Part shown: positions 23,779-36,315 of the stretch, piece by piece
Layout of the letters: each line of letters begins with the position of its first letter
Position numbering within the stretch: the first letter of the stretch is position 1
Assembly (NCBI GenBank): GCA_032622095.1
Contig: CP136062.1
Span: 137,598,351-137,662,350 of the forward strand
Length of the DNA: 64,000 nt
Direction of reading: 5' to 3'
Source of the DNA: Siphonodentalium dalli
Lineage: Eukaryota > Mollusca > Scaphopoda > Gadilida > Siphonodentaliidae
Translations under genes and position numbers: made by a program
Notes under the pieces: generated by a model
Databases searched by the model: none
Told to the model about the DNA's origin: nothing
The model's input: only the letters and a program-made list of their open reading frames with translations

Positions 23779-25140
23779 GTAAACAAGGAACGACTTAACA
23801 AATAAAACAAGCAAGCAATAAGCACATAATCTTTTTACATTAATTTGTGATGTTTTGTCATGGAGTTGTGCACCAACATATTGGGAATAGACCATGTTTT
23901 ATGTGTATTTATTTAATTTTATTAAATATAGTTTTCCTTTCGCTCGAACCATCCAAAATTTCATCGAGTGAAATGTTAATACGCTCGTATTATATGCTTA
24001 GCTGCCTATTTGTATGTGAAGCATTTCCATAAATACCCCAAATTGCACAAGTTAGCCCAAAATAGAGTTAAAACGAACTTAATTACAAACTATATACCGG
24101 TACACGGACTGGCTAAATCGACTCGGACTCACTTTATCGTTCATACTGCCTCAATTAGGTGAAATGACAACTGTGGACAAAATTAAATTAAAACATGTGT
24201 TCACAAGACACCATAAACACCCCCCCCCGATCCAAATTCAGTTGACCGCCGTCAATTTTGGATTGGGTGGGGTTTGTGGTGACTCTTTAAGGCGTCTTGG
24301 GGGGGGGGGGGCAACTTACAGCACCCTTTGTTTGACCGTAAAGACATATTATGTTCTTGTTCGGGTGCGTGAAACTGATAAGTTAGTATTCAGGTGCTAT
24401 GCCAACTGGAGGAATGTAGCATTCTACTGACATCACCGAAAATCTGAATCAAATCAACCGTATACCGCTCCATAGAATACATTGTCTGAACTACGCTAAA
24501 TTGTAAATATTTACAACTCAAATCGGGACGCTTCTATCGGCGATAAACTAACGAAAATGATTTCGCCATCGGCAGTCACTGCATTTAATTAATATATAAG
24601 AATGACGGTGTGTGTCGTCAATTTAGAGATTATAGTTGTAAAAATAACTACTTTGGACAAGATTATATTCGCCATTGCTATATGTGATCACGCTACCGGA
24701 GTGTTTCCCATCACTTTAATATATAAAGGAACCGAGAAATGGCATGGGTCACCTATATGAACCCCTCTGTATGGGCGGCGGCCATTTTCGAATAAGGAAT
24801 GGAAGTCACGTGGTTCGTATAAGTTTAATCTTCATCGTAAAAAAAGTTACCCCTGCTAATCCCCTTTGATGTCATCTAGATGGTCCCACGCGAATTCCTA
24901 TATGGCACAAACAGACAGACATTCGCAAATATAGATAGATATATATATGACTTGTAATCCTCTCAGTTAACTGGTAATTAGTTTCAGATTATCCGCCGTG
25001 TTTTAGACTGTTGGCTTTATTTTGTGGCATTGCATGGTGTGGTTTAAAGGTGTCAAATGTGGCCCCGTTTGAGTCAGGGTTGCACGAAGGGGAGAGGGGC
25101 ACCACAATTGATAACGTTCAATATTTTTAATTGATACATT
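23779..25140. other. No gene seen
   Basis: Contains homopolymer runs (C at about 24,222; G at about 24,299-24,311). No coding exon or repeat boundary I can support. Confidence 0.45.
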
Positions 25141-25149
25141 TTTAATTTA

Positions 25150-27395
25150 ATTTTTAATTGATGCACATTCTTCTCTATGATATACACAATGCACAATCTA
25201 ATCGTGTTTGGATGAGAGATGTGGAGGAGCGGGATTTGTTTAGTCGCCGATTACTACCAAATTTATACATACCAATCTTCATGAGATCGGAAGTCTAATG
25301 GTGTGCCTTAAAGCTGTCAAGAGTGCGTGGCGTCATTCCAGTTGGGGGTGCACTGAATGGGAGAGGGGCACACAAATTGATAACAATTATTTTCAGCGCC
25401 GATTTCCACAAAGTTGACACACATTCTTCTCCATGATCTGAGGAATTTAAATATGCCAAAAAGTGGCGCCGTTCGATCCAGGGTTGCACGGAAGGCGAGA
25501 GGGGCACCAAAATTTATATAAATATTTTTAGAGCCAATATCCACAAAATTTATGCATATTTTTCCCATGATACGATGAATTTAATCGTATGATTTAAATC
25601 GTATGATTTAAAGACGCAAAATTATCGCCGCTTGGGTGAGAGATGGGGGGGGGGGGCTCTAAATTTGTTAAAGAATTTGTTTAGTCGCAGATTGCCACCA
25701 AACTTACACGCAATCTTTTCTAAACTATACCATGAGTCTAATAGTGTTGTTTAAAGATGTTAACAGTGGCACTGTTCGAATCAGGGTGCACGGAGGGGCC
25801 AGGGAGAGGGACGCCAAAATTTATAACAAAAATAATATGTTTAGCGACGATTTTCACCAAATTGGCGCACATTCTTCTCCATGATATAAGAATCTAATCG
25901 TGTGATTTAAAGATGCTAAATTGGTGCCATTTGGATGATAAGAATGTGTTTAGTCGCGGTTGCAATGCACCAAACGTTTACATAATAATCTCCATGATAT
26001 CAGGAGTCTAATTTTGTGGCTTAAAGCTGTAAAAAGTGGCGCTATTCGAGTCAGGGGTGTACGGAAGGTGCACCAAAATTGATAAACATAATGTTAGCGC
26101 CGATTTCAACAAAATTGATACACATTCTTATCCGTGATATGCGGAATCTAAGGGTGTGGTTTAGAGATGTCAAAAATGGCACCGCTCGAGTCATGGATGC
26201 ACGGATGGGCATCAAAATTGATAATAAAAAATTTCCACAAATATTATACATAATCATCTCCATGATATCGTGTCATTCGAGAGAGGCACCAACATTGATT
26301 TAAAAAACCTATTCAAGCGTCGATTTCCACCAAATTAATACATATTCTTCTCCATGATACGAGGAATCTAATCGTTGATTTAAAGACGCAAAATTGGTCC
26401 CGCTTGGGTGAGAGATGAGGGCACTAAATTTGATACGAATTTGTTTAGTCGCCGATTTCCACCAATGTTTTATATAGTCATCTTCATAATCAGTCTTAAT
26501 TGTGTGGTTTAATGATGTCAAAAGTGGTGCCACTTGAGTCATGGATATGTAATGGAGGGTCACCAAATATACTTACAACAATATGTTTATAGTGCCGAAC
26601 GAGGAATCAAATCGTGAGGGTCAAAGATGTCACATTTGCGAATGCCTGTCTCTGTTCTATATAACTTCACGGGCGACCATCAAGATGACGAGGAAGATAA
26701 TGGTGCGGGTAAACATTTTCTAAAGTGACGCTGTTGGTGTTGAGGACATAGAAGGGGGTTGGGCAGCAAGAATTATTTTTGTCCCCGATTTCCACCAAAA
26801 TTATACATAATCATCTCCATGATATCGCGTCGTTCGAGTCAGGGGTACGCGGAAGGGGAGAGAGGCACCAAAATTGATTTAAAAGACGTCGATTTCCACC
26901 AAAATTGATACATATTCTTCTCCATGATATATCGTTTGATTTAAAGACGCAAAATTGGTGCCGTTTGTTTGAGAGATGGGGGCACTAAATTTGATAAGAA
27001 TTTGTTTAGTTGCCGATTGCCACCAAACTTATACACAATCATCTCCATGCTATCAGGAATCTAATGGTGTGGTTTAATTATGTCAAAATTGGCATCGTTC
27101 GTGTCATGAATGAGGAGGGGAGGGGCACCAACGCCGATAGAAATATGTTTAGCACTAATTTCCAACAAATTCATACGTCATCCACCAATTATACGAGGAA
27201 TCAAATCATGTGGATTAAATTCGCCACATTTGGTGCCATTTGGTTCAGGGATGGAGAGAGCAGAGACACTAACGTTGATAAGAATATTTTTGTCGCCAAT
27301 ATCCACCAGTTATATTTTGTCATCTCCATAATTCGTTCTAAGGAGTTTTTGGCGTTCATATTTCACAACCTCGAAACAATTTAATGGTGACTTAA
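25150..27395. repeat. Degenerate tandem repeat of about 130 bp
   Basis: About 17 diverged units. Each repeats a set of phrases in the same order: GATTTCCACCAAA, then TTCTCCATGATAT, then GTGTGGTTTAAAGATGTC, then a GTTCGAGTCAGGG-like block and a GGGGCACCAAA block. Spacing varies from about 90 to 160 bp. Short ORFs within it come from the repeat. A lone unit lies at 28,535-28,650. Confidence 0.8.
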
Positions 27396-29606
27396 GTCAC
27401 TTGAACAATTATATCGTCTCAACTGTCATATTTGTTTGGGGACAGGAATCAGGGCGTTCATATAGTGAGCTAGCAAAAAAAAAAACAGATAAACAGAAGA
27501 AATCATTAAAAGTATATTTATCATTCTATTTAAGAGATACATATATTCTTGCAAAATGAGGGACCTTGAACCACAAGAGTATGGCACGTTAGAATGGTTC
27601 ATGTATTATAACACAATTGAGTCTGTCCCATTCAAAATATTTTCCACAAAAAAGATAATTTGTCAAGAGATGTGCAAATGTATAGAAGGCCTGTTCAAAA
27701 AATATTGGTCACATGTGGTGTGCAGTAAAATATAGTTTTTTCTGAGATAAAATGAAACACAGTCAGTAGCACACGACTTTTCAGGATCACCCAACACTGG
27801 AATCTAACAAGGGTACATCCTCTCATTACAGGGGGTTTCTTTGATTTTATTAGAACATACTCACAGCTTAACATAAACAACGCAAAATCTCGCTCTGTGT
27901 CGGGCTCTTGTAGCTGATATATAGCAAACTTTATATTAAACTGAGAATAATTAGCCAGAATAGCACCACGAACAGAGCGGTACCTGGGCATTTCTTTAAA
28001 ACATCTGTAGCTTCATGGAGATATGATAACAATGTGACCTCAAAATCTTAGTCTAACCCACTAGATTGATTTATACATCTCTGTATGTAAAACTCGTCGT
28101 GTGTCATTTTTGTGAACTAATGTATTCATGATGTTCATGTTAGGATCCCATTAGAAAATATTAAAAACAAACAAACGTCAATTGAACCACGTCGACTGTA
28201 CGATTTCAAAAATGATAAACTTTGTAAATAAATACTTCTTTATTGGTGGGACGAATTAATCGCGATGAACAAAATGACAATCACTCCGACAAAGGCGGGC
28301 CATGCACTACTTATAATCCATGTATAAGTTTTATGATGCCACTTGGATATACAAATTATGAGAATGCGTGCAACACTTTGAACAAGAGTATCCTCTATTC
28401 CCATCAAATATCTGCAGCAGAGGGTTTCACATCACTTTAACCTATAAGTGTGTGTCCCAAATAATCTTTTAAATATCACACCTTTGCTGATAGTCTCGTA
28501 CTAAAGCCAGCTATATGATATTGGGATAGTGATATTTCTACCATTGTTTTATATAGTCATCTGCATAATGAGTCTTGGTTTAATGATGTCAAAAGCGGCG
28601 CCACTTGAGTCATGGATAGGCAATGGAGGGTCACCAAAAACTTATTCCAATATCTTAGCTAGCTGGTGGTAGTACGAGCAGACTTGGACTACTTTCCTGA
28701 GTAAAATTTGGAACTCCCAACATTTTAAGGGGCGAACAATTTGATCATATAAACGGTTGGCACAAACCCTTTGTCGAATCTGAAATGTCCCATGTATGAC
28801 TCCCGAATACCAGTTAACAGGACATGTGAATTCGGCGCATACTTTTAGCCCACCGAATCCCGTGCACCAGAAAAGGGAGGTACACCCTCTCCACGTTTTG
28901 TCGTATTCCTAGTGATCAAAATAGGTCGTTAAATACATAGTTGATATGAATCGGAAGGACCTGTTGAATATCGAAGTGAAAGAAATTACCATAATAAAAC
29001 GCACTCCTGATGATCTCGATCGCCAATTTTTTCATGGGTGTTTTTTGGCTATATGAGATCACCGCGTTTGGTTAAATTTTCGCAATGACAATCGGCAAAA
29101 GAACTTCAGGTTGTGGTCAAGATGAACTCTTCATTTGCTTTGAAATGTGGGTCATTCCGATGAAGAGTGTTGCCTTTTTGTATACCGATAGTTGGTGGTT
29201 AGGAGTAGCCACATTGGACATTCATTGTCTGGATGCAGCAATATATAATATTCAAACACTTAATACTCAATACCATATTTTATGTTGGTTAGAGACTAAG
29301 TATAACAACAGTTTCTTCAAAAAATATTCTTCAAAAAATATATTTTATTGTTGTCAAATTAGTAGCACAAATCTATAACCGCAATAAAATTAAGCTGATT
29401 TTTTATTCCATACTTTGTTTTTTTAAGACGAAGTAATTTAGTGAGAATGTAAACATAATTGACCGCACATTACATTTTTAAAAAGGTTTTGAAAACTAAA
29501 ATGATTTTATTTAAGAATTAATGTAGTGATTTTGTATGTTATTGGGAGGGTACGGTGTTGTGGTTGTTGGGGCACATTGTCAGCCCAATATAAGTTTTTC
29601 AAGCAC
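27396..29606. other. No recognised gene; lone satellite unit
   Basis: A 98-codon minus ORF (27,695-27,991) has a plausible composition but no family I recognise. A single unit of the 25-27-kb repeat lies at 28,535-28,650. Nothing else supported. Confidence 0.4.
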
Positions 29607-29850
29607 TTAGTAACGATTACGTAATCGATGTATATAACTGGCTTCAGATGAAATGTGGCTGAACTTTTAAAAGCGCGCACAAGCTAGTATTCTGCTGACC
29701 GCTTTTAGTGAATATATATAGGTCAACAAGATGTGACGTCGTGATCGTGTTACGGTGTGTGTTAATGGGCTATGAAACGGGTGGAGAAATTGGCAGTTGA
29801 CCAATCACCGAACAGGATTTAGTGTTACACAGACGGGTTATGTATATAAA
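29607..29850 (+). repeat. Dispersed repeat X, copy 1
   Basis: Matches 35,965-36,205 in the same orientation, including ACTGGCTTCAGATG, GCTGAACTTTTAAAAGC and GGCAGTTGACCAATCACC, with several small indels. Confidence 0.7.
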
Positions 29851-30181
29851 TATTATATTATGTAATCGCAATGTTATAGTTGGAAACGTTGCAATCTGCA
29901 TGGTATTTAGACTTTATCTTTCATAATTATCGAGCCCAGTGTGCAGCATACATAATTATGTTCATGTTGCACCTATCATTCATGGGCAGCAGGATTACGA
30001 CCAGCTAGGTCATGCTGCTCCTGTGCAATAATATACTTTTGTTTAATATTTTGTTAATGTATTATATATTATTGTGCAAATACACATATCTATCTATTTC
30101 TTTTTACACAATCTGCCAAAAATTGAGACTAGCCCACGCAGCACATTAAGTCAGACCAATGTAAAAAATTCCAAACTCTTA

Positions 30182-30814
30182 GGTGACACTCCACAGTAGG
30201 GGTGAATTTCTTGTAAAAAAGAGTCACCCATATTGGGCCCCATGTATATATACCATGGGCCAAGGGAAGTTTGGTTATGGAATGCTAAATTTTTTCAAGG
30301 TGTCCTAAAGTTTTTATAAATATAGCCAGAGGGGGCGTGGTTTGGTGTGTAGTGGTCAACTTGGGATTGCGGGAAACAGTGGCTGTAAATTTGAAATCGT
30401 GTTTTTTCACTTGAAAATTTGTCATCTGCTTTCAAAACTCCAAATATTTCAATTCTAACGGCGAAAGTCCTCAATTTTTTCATATTGCATAGCTAAGCCA
30501 GTATTTTTGTGATACTGTTAGGTTAGTAAAGCCAAAAAAATCTGATTTTCATGTTATATGGTCAGAAAATGGGCCATTTTGGAGTGATTTTTGCATGAAA
30601 AATGCAGTTTTTGCTGTGCAGATCAAGGGGCATAACTCTATTTTTCGATACCGACACTAAAAAAAATTAAGGACACAGGAAAGTCCACAATGCATGCATT
30701 GCATACATATATAACTTAATGGGTTTATAACAATAAATGGCTGTTGAAGTTGCCATCTGAATTACACCATGCATGTTTTTCAAGGGATCGGGTGAGAAAC
30801 TGTGGAGTGTCACC
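30182..30814. mobile_element. MITE G, copy A
   Basis: A 633-bp element with ends GGTGACACTCCACAGT and GAAACTGTGGAGTGTCACC. Flanks are CTTA on the left and TTAA on the right, compatible with an eroded TTAA target. Differs from copy B by a 14-bp loss next to the left end and by very few substitutions. No coding function; the 62-codon minus ORF is identical in both copies simply because the copies are young. Confidence 0.85.
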
Positions 30815-30818
30815 TTAA

Positions 30819-32304
30819 AGCTCAAGGAAAACCACTCATAAATCAATTTGTCCCCACATCCGGTTGTAACTATAGCAATCTGATTGTCTACAACGCCACG
30901 TATACATCACCATGTCACCCGTCACCCTTGACAGCGGGGTATAAGAGGACGTGCGGCTAACATCGGGGATATATGAGCATGTGAAACATGGGGGGGGGGG
31001 GTATATGAATCACCCTGGAAGTTGAAGTTGAACTGGCCGTTTCTGCCAATCATGACGTTGCTCTCGCATGCCGAATTTGATGTCACCTTAATGCCGGATA
31101 CATAGGTCAGCTACTGTTATCTCTGGCAACATTGTAGCGTACATGGGGATTTAATATATTAACCTGTATGTCTCTTTTTGAACCCCTCGGCTCCACCTTG
31201 CGGTTCAAAATCGACATCCAGATATTAAATCTCCAATTGTACCGCCGATGTTGCCGAAGATAACTAATAATATCACTACTGTCTTAGTGTCTATCCAGTA
31301 TCCTCACTAAAGAATTTAGTGGAAGTTTCCTTGCTTATATTCCCCTTTCATATCTATATGGAGTCAACATTTGTGTGAAATAGGTATATTTCCAATTATG
31401 AATTGCCATCGTGCAGCCCCTGGGGGAGGGGCGCATTAATATGACAAATTATCTGACACTGGCCACTGCATGAACATTCATCAGTGAATATCAACCCGAG
31501 AATGTACCCACTAGTGTTAGAACACGGTGATGTTGATGCACTGATATGCCATGTTGACATCAGTATTTATTACACACCTCATGATTCTTATTAATACCAG
31601 TATGCAAATACATATAGAGCTCCTCTAAATAAAAAGAGTGATACGAAACCTATTATCTGATTAATTTTTTATGCATCACAACATTATTGTCCCATGACAC
31701 GGTACTCCAATTGAATAATGACAAAAAACCAGGGGTGTGGATATCCCACCCTGCCCACCCCCACCCCGACTTTGGTAAAAAATCTTCAACAGTTTGAAAT
31801 TTGATGCCTGCCATTGGTCTGGTTCAAGGGGGGGGGGTGGGTTTATTATGAAATTTGTTTAACTTTTATACCAGCAACCCCCCCCCCCCCCACCGGAACA
31901 GAGACTCTAGCTACATCCCTGCATTATACCAATCTGAACAATGATGCAATGTTAAAATGCTTTATTGAATGAATTAAAATAATGTGTTATGAGCTCTAAA
32001 TTCAGAAATAGTTTTCTGTGGTCAACAAAAAATGGTGTGTAATAAATAATGAACAGCACATTTATGTACATGTGCAGCATTGCCTGAGAGTTTTGTTCTG
32101 TGTGCTACTATTTGAACCTAGGGACTTGTAGTGTCACACTGAACAAAAAACTCTTGTGATAATGATGTATACATATACATTCCTGTGTCTTTCTACATAT
32201 TTACCTAATAGCACTGATGAACTGCAATATGCAGTCAGCGCATCGGCTTCATCCTGATCTGATACTAGTGCCCGTGTGTTCTGTTTTATATTTGCAGCTT
32301 CAGC
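30819..32304. other. No gene; G/C homopolymers
   Basis: Long G or C runs at about 30,989-31,000, 31,829-31,838 and 31,878-31,891. Possible 5' leader of the endonuclease gene at the right end. No TIR for the neighbouring Mutator-like element could be found. Confidence 0.4.
32281..32297 (+). promoter_or_regulatory. Possible 3' splice site before endonuclease ATG
   Basis: CTGTTTTATATTTGCAG ends 7 bp before the ATG at 32,305, like an intron end within the 5' leader. The upstream exon was not identified. Confidence 0.4.
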
Positions 32305-32709
32305 ATGGCTCCAGTCCGACGACACAATATATTCCAGATCAAATTGTGCCAAGATGATGTACATCGGTTTCAGAGGTACTTGTGGCTGCACAGTATCGAT
32401 GTTGCAGATTGTGTTTTTTGGGATGGAAAACCAAATAAAGATGGCTATGGTTTCTTTAACCTCACCTTTATGGACAGTGGTACGTGGGTGAAGAAGAAGG
32501 TCTTGGTGCACCGGCTGGCTTATTACTTGCACCACAACCAGCCGCCGTTGAGTGATTCGAAGCATGTTTCCCACCTCTGCCATAAGAAGATGTGCATCAA
32601 CGTTTGTCATTTGAGTTTGGAACCGGGGCGAGTTAATGGAAAGAGACAGGACTGCAAGCGGGATGGGGTGTGTCGACATCACAGAGGTTACCCTGACTGC
32701 CTCTTGTGA
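32305..32709 (+). CDS. His-Cys box endonuclease, I-PpoI-like
   Basis: An intact 134-residue ORF with a complete His-Cys box (His-Me finger) nuclease core. By position against I-PpoI I place catalytic His90 (in VSHLCH) and the Mg-binding Asn111 (in GRVNGKRQ). A first zinc site is formed by Cys36, Cys92, Cys97 and His102. A second is formed by Cys117, Cys123, His125 and Cys132. All are present at the family's spacing, with only the last gaps altered. Such enzymes cut DNA, classically as homing endonucleases in rDNA introns; its role in an animal mobile locus is unknown. It ends 137 bp from, and converges on, the Mutator-like transposase. AATAAA lies at about 32,827. The 206-codon ORF on the other strand is a shadow. 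Confidence 0.8.
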   Translation: MAPVRRHNIFQIKLCQDDVHRFQRYLWLHSIDVADCVFWDGKPNKDGYGFFNLTFMDSGTWVKKKVLVHRLAYYLHHNQPPLSDSKHVSHLCHKKMCINVCHLSLEPGRVNGKRQDCKRDGVCRHHRGYPDCLL

Positions 32710-32845
32710 GATGTATGGTGGGTACATTTTTATGTTTTGTACAGAGAATAACACATTATATGCTCCTATATAATATTTATCTATTTTTATACAAAGGAAC
32801 TATTTAGGTGCATGATATACATGTTGAATAAAAAAATAAAACATC

Positions 32846-34756
32846 CTACGGCCTGATCCTTGTATTCATTCCATATGAATGTTCATCTTTTTGAACTATT
32901 GAACTGTTTGAGTAGAATGAGCCTTCTGCAGTTGCTCTGTTGTATTTCATTTTACGGCTCAAATAGCGCTTCTGCTTCGACTCAAATGTAGATTTGTATT
33001 CTCTGTGGTATAATCCCCTCCGATCTTTCTTTTTCATCTGCACGTTCATTATATCATTTTTTCCACACTTCAGTCCAATATCTTTAGCTAAAAGAAGGGT
33101 TGATTTTCCTGTGCCAAAGGTAGCCGAATGAAGAGCAGACTGACATAGAGCGGTGAAATTTCTTGTCCATGTAGTATTTTTTGGTGCATAGGTGAATATT
33201 CGCTGATGAAGGATTTCATTCTTGTTGGTGGTGAAGAGTTGGGAAAGTTTGCTGATGGTGTCGGGAACTGCAAATTTATTTATGATGCATTGGATCTTTA
33301 ATTTATCCTTTTTCACTAAATTTAGATGTTTGCCGTGAGGTAGATGCCTGGCACTGTATGATTTTAAGTGTGCAATGCAAACCAATGATGATTGACGACA
33401 GTTCTGGTGGTTATTGGAAAAACAGGGTAAAACATTTTTTGTGGCTGCAATGAATCTTTTGATGAATGAATCTTCCGTATGGATTGTTCTTCTGGTACGA
33501 ACTAGTTCTGTCTGGATCCGCCTTCGGAAGCTTCCAGACAGCTTGGCCATGTATATAGGTTTGTCAATTCCATTCATCGCTGTACATAGTTTGATTTTTT
33601 AAATATTTTTGTGCAATGTTCGCATTTTATGCACATAGCAGTGGTAATGCTTTATTTTGTTTCCAGATTTTTTTGAATATTCTCTTATTGCTTTTCCCAT
33701 TTGAGTACTGCAATCAGTGGTAACTGATCTCACTCCAATGATTTCTTTTCTTTCTATTTTCTGTAAATGATTTTTTATTGATGCTGATTCACTGGAAGAA
33801 ATTGATTTCAATGTTGGATAGTTTCTGCGGCATCCTTTACTTTCGCCCATATCATGTGTGCAATTTCTTTTATTGCATAGTTTTGTACATACATCAAGTG
33901 ATAAGGGAATTTTTTTTGAAGTTACATGTTCAGTTGCTACTGACACAGCTTGCGTCCCTGCCTCATACCCTGTTTGAGGGCGGTTGTTGTATGCTGTGTC
34001 AATAGCAACATCTGCCTTGGCTTCAGTTCCAGAAAGCCGCATTACATCTCCAACAAATCTCTGATTCTCTTCCAAGACACCTTCATTCTGTTTGATGACA
34101 CCATCAGCTATATTGTTCAATCTGGTATGGAGTAATGATTGGGCTGGTGATTGAATGTTTAAACATGATAAAATCATGCGAATATCTGATGGTCCGATCT
34201 TTGTCTTCATCATCGCTAAACAAAGACGGTCATTTAGGCTACCTTTGGCGGGCCCGCGTCTTTTAGCTTCTGACACTGAAGAAAGGGCATGTGGCAATCC
34301 TTGGTAACTACAAAACCTACATTTGAGCGAAGCAGAAACACACAAACCTTGTCTCTTTGATAGAACAATCCTGGGCTCAGGCCTATCGCACAAATTTCCA
34401 TGGTCTGAAAAAAACCCTCCATATAGTTCATCCAGTAACGGGATATTAACTATGACGTTTTCGCTTTCTTTGAACTGCGTATCAAGTGAAGTATCATCAT
34501 CATGTGCCTTCGGTCTCAATTTTGTTGGCACAAGATATTCCGGCATCAATCGGTTTGCTTCACTGAATAATACCGGATCTGGTCTCTTTAAAATTTCAAC
34601 TGCTGGCCTCTTGACAATTTCTGATTCCTCCACATCAAGTGTATTCATTCCTCGAACATTATTTCCCTTGTTGAAAAATCCCGTGTTCTTTTCTCCCTTT
34701 TTTGGTCTTCCTCTTTTAAGTTTAATCCTAGGTGCCATTTTTAACATATTTAACAT
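32846..34756 (-). pseudogene. Mutator-like transposase with one in-frame stop
   Basis: One reading frame of about 636 codons, broken only by TAA at 33,599-33,601. Residues 1-385 contain an AT-hook-like KRGRPKK (about residue 14; the Met at 34,738 may be the true start). They also hold a CRFC zinc pair (146/149), an AIDTAYNN block with a candidate first catalytic Asp (253), a Cys-rich CTKLCNKRNCTH stretch, and VTTDC with the second Asp (348). After the stop, about 250 residues continue with HQRIFTYAPKNTTWTRNF and HSATFGTGKSTLLLA. These resemble the metazoan Mutator-like transposase family, where the third acidic residue is expected. Readthrough or a polymorphic stop cannot be excluded. No TIRs or target duplication were identified. 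Confidence 0.72.
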
Positions 34757-35313
34757 TCATATAACAAAGGGGAATAACTCATATGGGGGAAACTCCCTTT
34801 CTTTCCATGGTTACCAACGATGTCATTTAACTGTTACACACACAGTATGCTGTTATTGTCATTGGGGAATTTCCCTGCTCCCATAGTTACCTATTTTGCC
34901 CATGAGGTCACACCCTTAGCTACTCAGATAGCTGTTTCCATGTTCAGGTGCCCCTTGTTTACCAAAAAAGCCACACCATGAAGCATAACAGTTAAATAAA
35001 TGAGACAACTATGGTGCTGGATGGTTATTATGGTGCTGGGTGGTTCGCGAAGGCAATCAGTATTATAAGAAGTGGCATATGTGGTGTATTAGAGTTATAG
35101 CACATAAAAATATCCAAAATGACGTTATGAACGTCACACATAACAGCACTGTCTCTCTGCATAGGATAACAGACAAACATGCACCTAAACCTAGACAGCC
35201 ATTGCTCAACATTGTTATAAGAAGCATGGCATGTCATATATCATTTTAATCGACATAGCCCATAGAATGTAGCCAAAGGGGAATTGTTGTGATTTGATAG
35301 GACTTGGATTTCC
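34757..35313. other. Upstream side of the transposase
   Basis: Contains a short repeat (TATGGTGCTGG twice at about 35,010-35,040). No TIR recognised. Confidence 0.35.
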
Positions 35314-35317
35314 TTAA

Positions 35318-35964
35318 GGTGACACTCCACAGTTTCGAATGATCAGTAGGGGTGAATTTCTTGTAAAAAAGAGTCACCCATATTGGGCCCCATGTATATA
35401 TACCATGGGCCAAGGGAAGTTTGGTTATGGAATGCTAAATTTTTTCAAGGTGTCCTAAAGTTTTTATAAATATAGCCAGAGGGGGCGTGGTTTGGTGTGT
35501 AGTGGTCAACTTGGGATTGCGGGAAACAGTGGCTGTAAATTTGAAATCGTGTTTTTTCACTTGAAAATTTGTCATCTGCTTTCAAAACTCCAAATATTTC
35601 AATTCTAACGGCGAAAGTCCTCAATTTTTTCATATTGCATAGCTAAGCCAGTATTTTTGTGATACTGTTAGGTTAGTAAAGCCAAAAAAATCTGATTTTC
35701 ATGTTATATGGTCAGAAAATGGGCCATTTTGGAGTGATTTTTGCATGAAAAATGCAGTTTTTGGTGTGCAGATCAAGGGGCATAACTCTATTTTTCGATA
35801 CCGACACTAAAAAAAATTAAGGACACAGGAAAGTCCACAATGCATGCATTGCATACATATATAACTTAATGGGTTTATAACAATAAATGGCTGTTGAAGT
35901 TGCCACCTGAATTACACCATGCATGTTTTTCAAGGGATCGGGTGAGAAACTGTGGAGTGTCACC
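35318..35964. mobile_element. MITE G, copy B
   Basis: Full-length 647-bp copy with 19-bp inverted ends GGTGACACTCCACAGTTTC. TTAA lies on the left (35,314-35,317) and TTAG on the right (35,965-35,968). Same orientation as copy A, 5.1 kb away. Inserted at the edge of repeat X copy 2. Confidence 0.88.
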
Positions 35965-36205
35965 TTAGCTATGATAACGTGATCGATATAAATTACTGGC
36001 TTCAGATGCAATTCGGCTGAACTTTTAAAAGCACGCCCAATTATTCTGCTGACCGCGTTTAATCATTAGTTCAGATTAGGTCAACAGTTTTATAAAGTAA
36101 CCTCCTGTTCGTGTTGCACTCTGTGCACTATTGGGCGACCCAGTTGGCAGTTGACCAATCACCAAACAGGATTTAGTGTAACACAGAAGGGCTATGTAAA
36201 TATAC
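35965..36205 (+). repeat. Dispersed repeat X, copy 2
   Basis: Partner of 29,607-29,850; begins exactly at the MITE junction. Confidence 0.7.
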
Positions 36206-36315
36206 GGTCTTATTTGTTTTGATAAAACCGAATATAGTCCTATTTGGCATATTGTCATTGTAGTCACTCAGATAAAATTTGTGACCTAATTATACTGGAC
36301 ACACTGGCAACTTTA

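Noticed and set aside
25740-25770. Pol III B-box-like GTTCGAGTC in the tandem repeat
   Set aside because: No A box at suitable spacing and no tRNA-like fold; likely chance within the repeat unit.
27695-27991. Minus ORF with a protein-like composition
   Set aside because: No recognisable family and no supporting splice sites that I could fix; left unannotated as a gene.
32134-32754. 206-codon minus-strand ORF
   Set aside because: Antisense to the His-Cys box endonuclease, which has conserved catalytic residues; the reverse frame matches nothing.
34323-34886. 187-codon plus-strand ORF
   Set aside because: Antisense to the Mutator-like transposase and without recognisable features.
30182-35964. 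LTR retrotransposon with 640-bp LTRs
   Set aside because: Each direct repeat has its own terminal inverted repeats and a TTAA-like target, so they are separate MITE insertions.
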